From the NCBI RefSeq assembly GCF_014193695.1, contig NZ_JACHZR010000004.1:372001-436000 (forward strand): a DNA stretch of 64,000 nt. Direction: 5' to 3'. Source of the stretch: Rhizobium sp. BK316. GTDB taxonomy: Bacteria > Pseudomonadota > Alphaproteobacteria > Rhizobiales > Rhizobiaceae. Numbering within the stretch: the first letter of the stretch is position 1; every line of letters starts with the position of its first letter. The translations under genes and the position numbers were made by a program. The notes under the pieces were generated by a model. The model saw only the letters and a list, made by a program, of their open reading frames with translations, did not search any database and was not told the DNA's origin. Positions 36,017-46,926 of this stretch are shown in pieces.

Positions 36017-36772
36017 ATGCTTGAAATCAAAAACCTTCATGCCCGCATCGCCGAGGATGGCACCGAGATCATCCGTGGCCTGAACCTGACCGTCAAGGCC
36101 GGCGAAGTGGCCGCCATCATGGGTCCGAACGGCTCCGGCAAGTCGACGCTCTCCTATGTGCTGTCCGGTCGTGAAGACTATGAAGTGACCGAGGGCGACA
36201 TCCTTTACAATGGCGAGAGCATTCTCGAGCTCGATCCGGCCGAGCGCGCCGCCAAGGGGGTCTTCCTCGCTTTCCAATATCCGGTCGAAATCCCGGGTGT
36301 CGCCACCATGCAGTTCCTGAAGGTGGCGATGAACGAGCAGCGCAAGGCGCGCGGCGAGGACGAGCTGACGACGCCGGATTTCATGCGCCGCGTCAAGGAT
36401 GCTGCCGCCAAGCTGCAGATCAATACCGAGATGCTGAAGCGCCCGTTGAACGTCGGTTTCTCCGGTGGTGAGAAGAAGCGCGCCGAGATCCTGCAGATGG
36501 CGCTGCTCGAGCCGAAACTTTGCGTGCTCGACGAAACCGACTCCGGCCTCGACATCGATGCGCTGAAGGTCGTTGCCGACGGCGTCAACGCGCTGCGTTC
36601 GCCTGACCGTGCCGTCATCGTCATCACTCACTACCAGCGCCTGCTCGATTACATCGTGCCGGACACCGTCCACGTTCTCTACAAGGGTCAGGTGATCAAG
36701 TCCGGCGACAAGACGCTGGCCCATGAGCTGGAAGCCAACGGTTACGCCGACATTATCGGCGCCGCAGCCTGA
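36017..36772 (+). CDS. sufC: Fe-S cluster assembly ATPase SufC
   Basis: A 251-residue ABC-type ATPase that drives conformational change in SufBCD. Walker A is GPNGSGKST (about 36-44), the signature FSGGEKKR is the special SufC version, Walker B is CVLDETDSGLDID, and the switch His is in ITHYQRLLDYI. Length is normal. sufD starts 23 nt downstream. Confidence 0.97.
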   Translation: MLEIKNLHARIAEDGTEIIRGLNLTVKAGEVAAIMGPNGSGKSTLSYVLSGREDYEVTEGDILYNGESILELDPAERAAKGVFLAFQYPVEIPGVATMQFLKVAMNEQRKARGEDELTTPDFMRRVKDAAAKLQINTEMLKRPLNVGFSGGEKKRAEILQMALLEPKLCVLDETDSGLDIDALKVVADGVNALRSPDRAVIVITHYQRLLDYIVPDTVHVLYKGQVIKSGDKTLAHELEANGYADIIGAAA

Positions 36773-36795
36773 GCGTGGCGGAAAGGACGACGTCC

Positions 36796-38070
36796 ATGAA
36801 CATGCAAACGACGAGCCGCCTGACTGCGGCCGAATCGGCGCTGATCGAAGCCTTCAACGAGAAGATCGGCGAACTGCCGGGCAATGGTGCGGTCACAGCG
36901 CTGCGCGACCGGCTGCTCGACGACCTGAAGAAGGAAGGCCTGCCGACGCGCCGCATCGAGGCCTGGCACTATACGGACCTCAAGAACCTGCTGCGCAGCG
37001 TTCCGGCTCAGGCAGGCGATGCCGGCTCTGAAGCGCTGGAGCCGCTGGTCGAGGATTCTCCGGTTCTGTCCGTGATCCAGGGCAAGGCCGCCGGTAAGTC
37101 TTCGGCCGGTGACCTCTCTGTTACTCTTTATTCCGAAAAGCTGACCGATGGTTCGGCTGTCGAAGGCCTCGACGCGCTTGGCCGTGACGATGCAGTCGGC
37201 CGCATCAATGGCAGCTTCGTCAAGGACGGCTATGTGATCGACGTGCCGGATGGTACCGAGCTCGAAGAGCCGCTGGAAATCCAGTTCGTGCATGCCGGCG
37301 GCGACATTCATACCCGCCTGCCGGTCAGCTTCGGCGCAAACGTGAAGGGCGTCGTGATCGAGCGTCACCGCTCGGTGACCGGCGATGCCGCACTCGTGTC
37401 GCATGTCAGCGACATCACGGTCGGACAGGGCACGGAGCTGACCTGGATCATCGTGCAGCAGCAGGGCGCAGAGGATACGCATCTCGGCCAGATCCGCGTC
37501 GATCTTGGCGCTGACGCTAAACTGAAGCTCTTCGTCATCAATGCCGGCGGCAAGCTGGTGCGCCAGGAGCTGAATATCAAAGTGACGGGCGAGGGCGCCT
37601 ATCTGACGCTGCGTGGCATCAATCTGCTCGGCGCCGACACGCACACCGACGTGACGATGGTACTCGGCCACGACGTACCGAGCACCGGCTCGACGGAAGT
37701 GATCCGCAATGTCGTCTTCGATCGCGCCAAGGGCGTCTTCCAGGGCATGATCCGGGTCGCGCCCGATGCCCAGAAGACCGATGCCAAGATGGCCTGCAAC
37801 ACGCTGCTGATGTCCGACGATGCCGAGTTCTCGGTGAAGCCCGAGCTCGAAATCTTTGCCGACGACGTACAGTGCGGCCATGGCGCGACGGTTGCCGATA
37901 TCGACCACAACCATCTCTACTACATGATGGCTCGCGGTATTCCGGAGAACAAGGCACGCGCCATGCTCGTCAACGCCTTCGTTGCCGAGATCGTCGAGGA
38001 ACTGGAAGACGAATCCCTGGTCGAGGCGCTGGAAGGCGTCATCTCGGCCTGGCTGGAAAAGCACGCCTGA
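36796..38070 (+). CDS. sufD: Fe-S cluster assembly protein SufD
   Basis: A 424-residue SufD, the paralogue of SufB that completes the SufBC2D complex. The N-terminal helical part contains GLPTRRIEAWHYTDLKNLL, the beta-helix core follows, and the C-terminal block has DDVQCGHGATVADIDHNHLYYMMARGIP-like sequence with the conserved His used in cluster assembly. The ATG at 36796 follows GAAAGGA. A same-frame GTG at 36775 is possible. A very long ORF runs antisense over sufD and sufS and is rejected. Confidence 0.95.
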   Translation: MNMQTTSRLTAAESALIEAFNEKIGELPGNGAVTALRDRLLDDLKKEGLPTRRIEAWHYTDLKNLLRSVPAQAGDAGSEALEPLVEDSPVLSVIQGKAAGKSSAGDLSVTLYSEKLTDGSAVEGLDALGRDDAVGRINGSFVKDGYVIDVPDGTELEEPLEIQFVHAGGDIHTRLPVSFGANVKGVVIERHRSVTGDAALVSHVSDITVGQGTELTWIIVQQQGAEDTHLGQIRVDLGADAKLKLFVINAGGKLVRQELNIKVTGEGAYLTLRGINLLGADTHTDVTMVLGHDVPSTGSTEVIRNVVFDRAKGVFQGMIRVAPDAQKTDAKMACNTLLMSDDAEFSVKPELEIFADDVQCGHGATVADIDHNHLYYMMARGIPENKARAMLVNAFVAEIVEELEDESLVEALEGVISAWLEKHA

Positions 38071-38082
38071 TCGGAAAGCGCC

Positions 38083-39324
38083 ATGGACAAGATCGTACCG
38101 GCAACCGCCTATGATGTCGAAGCCATCCGCAGGGATTTCCCGATCCTTGCGGAGAAGGTGCATGGCAAGCCGCTGGTCTATCTGGACAACGGCGCTTCCG
38201 CCCAGAAGCCGCAGGCGGTGATTGATGCGATTTCGCATGCCTACAGCCACGAATATGCCAATGTGCATCGCGGCCTTCACTATCTCTCCAATGCCGCGAC
38301 GGAAGCCTATGAGGCCTCGCGCGAAAAGGTTCGCCGCTTCCTGAACGCACCTTCGGTCGACGATATCGTCTTCACCAAAAACTCCACCGAAGCGATCAAC
38401 ACCGTCGCCTACGGCTGGGGCATGCCTAAGATCGGCGAGGGCGATGAGATCGTGCTGACGATCATGGAGCACCACTCCAACATCGTGCCATGGCATTTCA
38501 TTCGGGAGAGGCAGGGCGCCAAGCTCGTCTGGGTGCCTGTCGATGATGAAGGCGCTTTCCATATCGAGGATTTCGAAAAGAGCCTGACCGACAAGACCAA
38601 GCTCGTCGCGATCACCCATATGTCGAATGCGCTCGGTACCATCGTTCCGGTCAAGGAAGTCTGCCGCATTGCCCATGAGCGTGGCATTCCGGTCCTGATC
38701 GACGGTTCGCAGGGTGCGGTGCATCTGCCGGTCGACGTGCAGGATATCGATTGCGACTGGTACGTGATGACCGGCCACAAGCTCTATGGCCCTTCGGGCA
38801 TCGGCATACTCTACGGCAAGAAGGACCGGCTGAAGGAGATGCGGCCGTTCCAGGGCGGCGGCGAGATGATCTTCGAGGTGAGTGAGGACATCGTCACCTA
38901 CAACGATCCGCCGCACCGTTTCGAGGCCGGTACGCCGCCGATCGTGCAGGCGATCGGGCTCGGCTATGCGCTCGACTATATGGAGAAGATCGGCCGCGAG
39001 AAAATCGCAGCCCATGAGGCCGATCTGACGGCCTATGCCGAAGAGCGGCTCAAGGCGGTCAATTCGCTGCGCGTGTTCGGCAATGCGCCGGGCAAGGGTG
39101 CCATCTTCTCCTTCGAGCTTGCGGGCATTCACGCCCACGACGTCTCGATGGTGATCGACCGCCAGGGTGTCGCCGTTCGCGCCGGCACGCATTGCGCCAT
39201 GCCGCTCTTGAAACGCTTCGGCGTGACCTCCACATGCCGGGCATCCTTCGGCATGTATAATACCCGCGCCGAGGTGGATGCGCTGGCCGATGCGCTCGAC
39301 TATGCGCGCAAGTTCTTTGCTTGA
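38083..39324 (+). CDS. sufS: Cysteine desulfurase SufS
   Basis: A 413-residue group II cysteine desulfurase. LDNGASAQKPQAVIDA is the N-terminal mark, the PLP Lys is in MTGHKLYGPSGIG (about residue 230), and the persulfide Cys is in RAGTHCAMPLL. It passes sulfur to SufBCD; group II enzymes usually need SufE or SufU as acceptor, and neither is encoded here. It starts 12 nt after sufD. Confidence 0.97.
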   Translation: MDKIVPATAYDVEAIRRDFPILAEKVHGKPLVYLDNGASAQKPQAVIDAISHAYSHEYANVHRGLHYLSNAATEAYEASREKVRRFLNAPSVDDIVFTKNSTEAINTVAYGWGMPKIGEGDEIVLTIMEHHSNIVPWHFIRERQGAKLVWVPVDDEGAFHIEDFEKSLTDKTKLVAITHMSNALGTIVPVKEVCRIAHERGIPVLIDGSQGAVHLPVDVQDIDCDWYVMTGHKLYGPSGIGILYGKKDRLKEMRPFQGGGEMIFEVSEDIVTYNDPPHRFEAGTPPIVQAIGLGYALDYMEKIGREKIAAHEADLTAYAEERLKAVNSLRVFGNAPGKGAIFSFELAGIHAHDVSMVIDRQGVAVRAGTHCAMPLLKRFGVTSTCRASFGMYNTRAEVDALADALDYARKFFA

Positions 39325-39334
39325 GGAAGAAGCC

Positions 39335-39709
39335 ATGAGCCTGGATGAAGAGAAGATCGACGTGCGCGAGGGCATCGTGCATTCCAGCATTCCCGAAGCG
39401 GAGCTGGCGCGTCTCAGCGAAGACGTGATCGGCGCTCTCAAGACCGTCTACGACCCGGAAATTCCGGCTGATATCTTCGAGCTCGGTCTCGTTTACAAGA
39501 TCGACATCGAAGACGACCGCATGGTCAAGATCGTCATGACGCTGACCGCACCCGGCTGCCCGGTTGCCGGCGAGATGCCGGGCTGGGTGGAAAACGCCGT
39601 CGGCGCCGTCGAAGGCGTTTCGGGCGTTGAGGTTTCCATGACCTTCGATCCGCCGTGGACGCCGGACCGCATGTCGGAAGAGGCGCAGGTCGCGGTTGGT
39701 TGGTACTGA
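39335..39709 (+). CDS. SUF system DUF59 protein (SufT-like, MIP18 family)
   Basis: A 124-residue protein with a DUF59/MIP18 domain: VYDPEIPADIFELGLVYKID (about residues 34-53), then TLTAPGCPVAGEMPGWV with the conserved Cys at about 72. Such proteins help maturation of [4Fe-4S] enzymes. The ATG at 39335 follows GAGGAAGA. It lies 10 nt after sufS. The 91-nt gap to sufA contains no ORF. Confidence 0.93.
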   Translation: MSLDEEKIDVREGIVHSSIPEAELARLSEDVIGALKTVYDPEIPADIFELGLVYKIDIEDDRMVKIVMTLTAPGCPVAGEMPGWVENAVGAVEGVSGVEVSMTFDPPWTPDRMSEEAQVAVGWY

Positions 39710-39800
39710 CCGGCTGGTATTGATCCATTAAGGTGATCGCCTTACATTTGAATCACGAAGCACCGGATCTTGACCCCGGTTGCGGAAGGAGAAGGAGCCC

Positions 39801-40196
39801 ATGGGCTTTGCTGTGATGAGCATGACGACAGCCGCCGCGGACCGCGTGAAGGCGATCGTCGAAAATGGCGGACCGGATGCCAAGGGCATTCGCGTCGGCA
39901 TCAAGAAGGGCGGCTGCGCCGGGATGGAATATACCATCGACATGGTAACCGAGCCCAATGCCAAGGACGACCTGATCGAGCGCGATGGCGCAAAGGTCTG
40001 GATCGAGCCGTCGGCCGTTCTCTATCTGCTCGGCACCGAACTCGGCTTTGAAACCACCACATTGCGCTCTGGTTTTACCTTCACCAATCCGAACCAGACA
40101 TCGGCCTGCGGCTGCGGCGAATCCGTCGAACTGAAGCCTGCCGATCTCGCAGCTCTTGCCGCGCGCGGCGATGCAGTCGTTCCTGCACAGCATTAA
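39801..40196 (+). CDS. sufA: A-type Fe-S carrier SufA
   Basis: A 131-residue A-type carrier that accepts and delivers Fe-S clusters. The three conserved Cys are present: GGCAGMEY (Cys about 39) and ACGCGES (103 and 105). The ATG at 39801 follows AAGGAG. It closes the operon, and a terminator lies 26 nt downstream. Confidence 0.95.
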   Translation: MGFAVMSMTTAAADRVKAIVENGGPDAKGIRVGIKKGGCAGMEYTIDMVTEPNAKDDLIERDGAKVWIEPSAVLYLLGTELGFETTTLRSGFTFTNPNQTSACGCGESVELKPADLAALAARGDAVVPAQH

Positions 40197-40222
40197 GCAT
40201 TTTTTCGTTGAATTTGCCTGAT

Positions 40223-40246
40223 GGCCGCCATAATTGGCGGCCTTTT
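40223..40246 (+). terminator. Rho-independent terminator of the suf operon
   Basis: A perfect 8-bp stem (GGCCGCCA / TGGCGGCC) with a TAAT loop is followed by TTTTGATTTT. It stands 26 nt after the sufA stop. Confidence 0.88.
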
Positions 40247-40299
40247 GATTTTGACGAGCCTGTCCGAGACCGACAAGCGACCAAGAAGAAAAGCGGACA

Positions 40300-40920
40300 A
40301 TGCTCTTTCTGTTCCTGAAAGGCGCCCTGCTGGGCGTCATCATCACCGCGCCGCTCGGGCCGATCGGAACGCTCTGCATCAACAGAAGCATCGAGAAGGG
40401 GTTCTGGTACGGCTTTTCCGGCGGGCTCGGGACTGCCCTCGGTGACGCGAGTTACGCGCTGGTCGCCGTCGCCGGGCTTGCCGTCTTCTCCGAGACCATG
40501 TCGATGGCCACTATTCCGCTGGCGCTCGGCGGCGGGCTGATGCTGCTCTGGCTCGGCTTTCGGGGACTGGAGAACAGAGGGAAGGTAAAGGCGGCGAAGA
40601 TCGACGCAGCCGACTTCCTGCACACGACGATTTCGACCTTCCTGCTGACCATTTCCAATCCGGCGACGATCCTTTCCTTCGGCGCGCTGTTTGCTGGCCT
40701 GGGCCTGACCGAGGAGACACGCCGCTTCAGTTCGGCTGCCATCGTCTCGGGCGTCTTCCTGGGATCGCTATTGTGGTGGTTCTGCCTCAGCGGTGCCGTC
40801 AGCCTTGCAAGGGACCGGCTTTCGGCCGATTTCACGGCCAAGGTCGGCCGCGCGACGAGCTACATGCTGCTCGCCTTCGGTGCCGTAGCGCTGGGTTCGG
40901 TGGCTTATTCGATCGTTTAA
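40300..40920 (+). CDS. LysE family amino acid exporter
   Basis: A 206-residue inner-membrane protein with about six hydrophobic segments. The LysE/RhtB mark GVIITAPLGPIGTLCINRSIEKGFWYG-like start (G-x-x-x-P-G/L-P) is present, with FLLTISNPATILSFGALFAG in the middle (the NP motif of the family). Export of a basic or neutral amino acid is inferred from the family. It starts 54 nt past the suf terminator, so it has its own promoter, and it converges on the flagellar-like gene. Confidence 0.92.
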   Translation: MLFLFLKGALLGVIITAPLGPIGTLCINRSIEKGFWYGFSGGLGTALGDASYALVAVAGLAVFSETMSMATIPLALGGGLMLLWLGFRGLENRGKVKAAKIDAADFLHTTISTFLLTISNPATILSFGALFAGLGLTEETRRFSSAAIVSGVFLGSLLWWFCLSGAVSLARDRLSADFTAKVGRATSYMLLAFGAVALGSVAYSIV

Positions 40921-40953
40921 AGAATTGTCTGCCTGAAAAGGGGCAAGTGCGCT

Positions 40954-41259
40954 TTAGTCGCGCTTTATGCTCATCAGCACGTCCCAGAGATCGGCACCGG
41001 TTTCGAAGACCGCAGCATTCGCCTTGTAGCTCTGTTCAGTCTCGATGAGATCGGTGAGCTCGGTCGCAAAATCCACGCCCTGATCCGTCTCGGTAACGCT
41101 TGCCGTAACGCCCGAAGGTTCGACGGACTGGAAACTGGTGTTCAGCCGCCCATAACCCGGTGTGCTCGCATTGGCGACGTTGTTGGCGATTGCGCCTGCG
41201 CGCGTCGTCTGTGCCAGCATTCCCGAAAGAGCCGTATGCGTGATTGCAGAAATGCTCAT
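40954..41259 (-). CDS. Orphan miniature flagellar basal-body rod protein
   Basis: A 101-residue protein that keeps both ends of the FlgB/FlgC/FlgG family: ALSGMLAQTTRAGAIANNVAN-type N-terminus with STPGYGR, and a C-terminal TELTDLIETEQSYKANAAVFE-type helix. The central part present in FlgC (usual length about 138) is mostly missing. Rod proteins are exported by the flagellar type III apparatus and polymerise. No other flagellar gene is within the window. It may be a real short rod subunit or a decayed copy; the intact ends favour a functional protein. Confidence 0.8.
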   Translation of the reverse strand: MSISAITHTALSGMLAQTTRAGAIANNVANASTPGYGRLNTSFQSVEPSGVTASVTETDQGVDFATELTDLIETEQSYKANAAVFETGADLWDVLMSIKRD

Positions 41260-41383
41260 TGACCGTTTCCCTGTTTCCGGACAACAAGCGTTTTACCGGC
41301 AAGGGTTTAGGGAATACTGAACGGCTTCGGTTAGCGAAAGGCGAGGGAATCTGAGACGACTGTACCGAAATGGCACGTAGGCC

Positions 41384-41719
41384 TCAGCGACCGGCTCTCA
41401 TATCCGTAATCAGGATACCGATGAGCTGCCGTGCCGCAACCCGCCAGGCGGGGCCGCGGCTGATGCTCGCGCCGCCGGCAAGCGCCCGCAAAAGGTCGAG
41501 CGGGTCCATCGTCAGGCGGATCTCGCCGGCTACCGTGGTGATAGAGGAGAAGGGCGCCCGGTACAGGGGCAGGCAACCCTTCTCCCTGCTGGTTTTGCAA
41601 TATCCAGCAACGATAATTACGCAGAAAACCGAAAATGGTTCATCGATCCCAATGAAAATCCAGAAAAAGTCTGCCGACGTTCTTTCGTCGTCAGGAATGC
41701 ATAGCCGCGCATCATCCAT
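41384..41719 (-). CDS. Ambiguous hypothetical ORF with a coding-like 3' half
   Basis: The frame from the ATG at 41719 would give 111 residues. Only the last 55 or so codons (41384-41550) show the strong G/C preference at third positions seen in neighbouring genes; the first half is A/T-rich and looks intergenic. No ribosome site or alternative ATG was found that would start the coding-like part cleanly. It may be a short gene with a rare start, a decayed gene, or nothing. The rest of 41260-41748 holds no recognisable element. Confidence 0.25.
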   Translation of the reverse strand: MDDARLCIPDDERTSADFFWIFIGIDEPFSVFCVIIVAGYCKTSREKGCLPLYRAPFSSITTVAGEIRLTMDPLDLLRALAGGASISRGPAWRVAARQLIGILITDMRAGR

Positions 41720-41748
41720 CCATGCGGTTCTTTGCCGACAGCCGCCAT

Positions 41749-42021
41749 TCAACTCTTGATATCGAGACCCGCTTCGACTGCGGCGGCGATGAATGCCTTG
41801 CGCGCGTCCTCACCGGTGCGCTTGCCTTTGATGACGTCGGCGCAGATCAGCAGCGCCTGGTCGAGTGCGGCGCCATCCTCCGTCGGCCAGTCCTCGATCA
41901 TCGCCCAGGAGGCTGCCTGGGTATTATCGATGGTCACGTATTGGCCGGGCTCTTCGAGGGCGATGAGCACAGGCTTCGACCAGGGCGCCTGCATTCTGGC
42001 TTCGCTTTGATCCTGGGGCAT
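41749..42021 (-). CDS. DUF982 small protein
   Basis: A 90-residue protein with the DUF982 pattern: WSKPVLIALEEPGQYVTID, then AASWAMIEDWP and a C-terminal ALLICADVIKGKRTGEDARKAF-type helix. The family is abundant in rhizobia, often in many paralogues, and has no known activity. It lies downstream of the gcvP terminator region on the same strand and is probably transcribed separately. Confidence 0.82.
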   Translation of the reverse strand: MPQDQSEARMQAPWSKPVLIALEEPGQYVTIDNTQAASWAMIEDWPTEDGAALDQALLICADVIKGKRTGEDARKAFIAAAVEAGLDIKS

Positions 42022-42063
42022 TTGGTGTGACCTTTCTTCGCGTATTCTCTATCAGAATTAGGA

Positions 42064-42089
42064 AAGCCCCTCCCTGATGGAAGGGGCTT
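42064..42089 (-). terminator. Terminator hairpin after gcvP
   Basis: An 8-bp stem (AAGCCCCT / AGGGGCTT) with a 10-nt loop that can pair further (CC/GG) lies 46 nt past the gcvP stop. The T-run after it on the minus strand is short (CTTTCC), so termination may be only partial. Confidence 0.6.
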
Positions 42090-42135
42090 GGATTACTCAG
42101 CCTTTTGCTTGCGCTTCTGGCGTCTGGCCCGGCTG

Positions 42136-44999
<2,864 letters not shown>

Positions 45000-45000
<1 letters not shown>

Positions 45001-45362
45001 TACGCAGTCAGCTCCTTATAGGCCGCTTCATCGAGCAGGCCGTCGACATCGGAGAGGCTCTTCAGCTTGAGCTTGAAGAACCAGCCGGCGCCTTGAGGAT
45101 CCGAATTGACGAGCGAGGGATCGGCAACGATCGCCGGATTGACCTCGACGATTTCGCCATCGAGCGGGCAGTAGACTTCGGACGCTGCCTTGACGGATTC
45201 GACGGTCGCCGCATCGTCGTTCTTGGAGAAGGTGGCGCCGACTTCAGGCAGTTCCACGAAGACGAGGTCACCGAGCTGCTCGACAGCATAGGTGGTGATG
45301 CCGACGGTCGCGACATCGCCTTCGAGTTTCAGCCATTCATGTTCCTGGGTAAATTTCAGCAT
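45000..45362 (-). CDS. gcvH: Glycine cleavage system H protein
   Basis: A 120-residue lipoyl carrier protein that shuttles the aminomethyl group among P, T and L proteins. The lipoylation Lys is at about 58 in ESVKAASEVYCP, and FTQEHEWLKLEGD is the typical N-terminus. The ATG at 45362 follows GAGAGGA. It lies between gcvT (24 nt upstream) and gcvP (1-nt overlap). Confidence 0.97.
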
Positions 45363-45386
45363 GGAAAAATCCTCTCGCAATAGGGG

Positions 45387-46523
45387 TCAGCGTTTGTAGG
45401 TCGGCTTAATGAAGGGAAGGGCAGAGACGGTCACCGGCAGGTACTTGCCGCGCACTTCGGCATAGACCTGTGTGCCTACTCCCGCATGGGAGACCGGCAC
45501 GTAGCCCATGGCGACGGGGCCTTCGACGGAGGGGCCGAAACCACCCGAGGTGACTTCGCCGATCTCGGTCTTGCCTTCCGCATCGGCATAGAGCTTGGCA
45601 TGGCCGCGCACCGGCGCCTTGCCTTCGGGCTTCAGGCCGACGCGCTTGCGGGAAACGCCGTTATCCAGTTCGCCAAGAATGCGCGCGGCACCCGGGAAAC
45701 CGCCGGCGCGAGCGCCACCGGTGCGGCGGGCCTTCTGCATGCCCCATTCGATGGCGGCTTCGACCGGCGAGGTCGTCGTGTCGATATCGTTGCCATAGAG
45801 GCAGAGACCGGCTTCGAGACGCAGCGAGTCGCGGGCGCCGAGGCCGATCGGCTCGACATCGGGATGCTCGAGCAACCGGTTGGTGACGTCAACGGCCTTC
45901 TCGGCGGGAATGGAGATTTCGAAACCGTCTTCGCCGGAATAGCCCGAACGCGAGACGAGACAGGAAACATCGTGCAGGCGGCAGTGGCGCACGTCCATGA
46001 ATTTCATTGCGGCGACATCGGCCCAGAGTTCGGCGAGCGCTTCCACGGCACGCGGGCCTTGAAGAGCGATCAAGGCGCGGTCGAGGAGGGTTATGTCGCA
46101 AGTATCGGAGAGATGCCTCTGCAAGTGCGCGAGATCTTGCTCCTTGCAAGCGGCGTTGACGACGACGAAAAGATGGTCGTCGAGATGGGTGATCATCAGG
46201 TCGTCGAGAATACCGCCATTCTCATCCGTGAAGAAGCCGTAGCGCTGGCGGCCCTCGGCAAGGCCGAGGATATCGACAGGTACGAGGCTTTCCAGCGCTA
46301 GAGCCACATCCTCATACTTGCCGGACTTCGCCTTAATGATGACCTGGCCCATATGGGAGACATCGAACAGGCCGGCGGCGGCACGGGTCTGAAGGTGCTC
46401 CTTCATGACGCCGGCCGGATATTGCACCGGCATGTCATAACCTGCGAAGGGCACCATGCGAGCGCCGAGCGACAGATGCAGCGCGTGAAGCGGGGTTTTC
46501 TTGAGGGCAGCAGTATCGTCCAA
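45387..46523 (-). CDS. gcvT: Aminomethyltransferase, T protein
   Basis: A 378-residue T protein that transfers the one-carbon unit to tetrahydrofolate and releases ammonia. Marks are MVPFAGYDMPVQYPAGVMKEH, LFDVSHMGQ, and RSGYSGEDGFEISIP in the folate-binding core. The start is a TTG at 46523 with GGAGG 6 nt upstream; no ATG fits. It is the first gene of gcvT-gcvH-gcvP, about 75 nt after the riboswitch. Confidence 0.95.
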   Translation of the reverse strand: MDDTAALKKTPLHALHLSLGARMVPFAGYDMPVQYPAGVMKEHLQTRAAAGLFDVSHMGQVIIKAKSGKYEDVALALESLVPVDILGLAEGRQRYGFFTDENGGILDDLMITHLDDHLFVVVNAACKEQDLAHLQRHLSDTCDITLLDRALIALQGPRAVEALAELWADVAAMKFMDVRHCRLHDVSCLVSRSGYSGEDGFEISIPAEKAVDVTNRLLEHPDVEPIGLGARDSLRLEAGLCLYGNDIDTTTSPVEAAIEWGMQKARRTGGARAGGFPGAARILGELDNGVSRKRVGLKPEGKAPVRGHAKLYADAEGKTEIGEVTSGGFGPSVEGPVAMGYVPVSHAGVGTQVYAEVRGKYLPVTVSALPFIKPTYKR

Positions 46524-46574
46524 ACGACGCCTCCGGGGTTTGCGCCGGATAGTCCGGGCGCGGGCTCAAAACTG

Positions 46575-46592
46575 AAGGCGCGGTTGCGCCTT
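46575..46592 (-). promoter_or_regulatory. Hairpin in the riboswitch expression platform
   Basis: AAGGCGC and GCGCCTT form a 7-bp stem with a 4-nt loop, followed on the minus strand by CAGTTTTG. It lies between the second glycine aptamer and the gcvT ribosome site. It could be the conditional terminator of the riboswitch; the T-run is short, so control at translation is also possible. Confidence 0.5.
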
Positions 46593-46597
46593 GTCTC

Positions 46598-46763
46598 CTT
46601 GAGCCCCCTCTGTCCCTGTGCCTGAGATTGTTATCCCTTCGGCGGACGTTTCGAGAACGCCTCTCTCCAGAGTTCCGTCTGCCCCTTGTGGTCCTTTTGC
46701 CTGAGAGTTTCCGGGGCGGTTGCTCCTTCGGCACCGGTATCGCGTACCGGCTTCTCCCAACAA
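46598..46763 (-). ncRNA. Tandem glycine riboswitch upstream of gcvT
   Basis: Two aptamers in series match the glycine riboswitch. Read on the minus strand, each has CCGAAGG (46731-46725 and 46642-46636) and CTCAGGCA (46705-46698 and 46626-46619). The first is followed by AAAAGGACC, the second by GGGACAGAGGGGG. The linker and the GGAGAGAGG of the second P1 stem separate them. In other bacteria glycine binding turns on gcv expression. The arrangement before gcvT-gcvH-gcvP gives feed-forward control by the substrate. Confidence 0.95.
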
Positions 46764-46773
46764 GGTTGCGGCA

Positions 46774-46801
46774 ATTATCCGGGGGCGGCGGGCCTTGGCA
46801 A
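46774..46801 (-). promoter_or_regulatory. Promoter of the glycine riboswitch/gcv operon
   Basis: On the minus strand TTGCCA (46801-46796) and GATAAT (46779-46774) are separated by 16 nt; each matches 5 of 6 consensus positions. Transcription would start near 46766, right at the 5' edge of the first aptamer. Confidence 0.55.
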
Positions 46802-46926
46802 GCGAAATGTCGGTGACGCACAAATTTTTGTCGCGCCTCAAAGAAGCCGGTTGCGATGCGTGGCAAATGGGCTTTTGCATTTGCGGGCGAAATTGGCTAA
46901 CGCGACGCAAAGCGAGGAGATAATCG

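Noticed and set aside
41370..41759. A 129-codon plus-strand frame
   Set aside because: It has an atypical composition rich in Arg and Ser, no ribosome site, and overlaps the better minus-strand coding-like strip and the DUF982 gene end.
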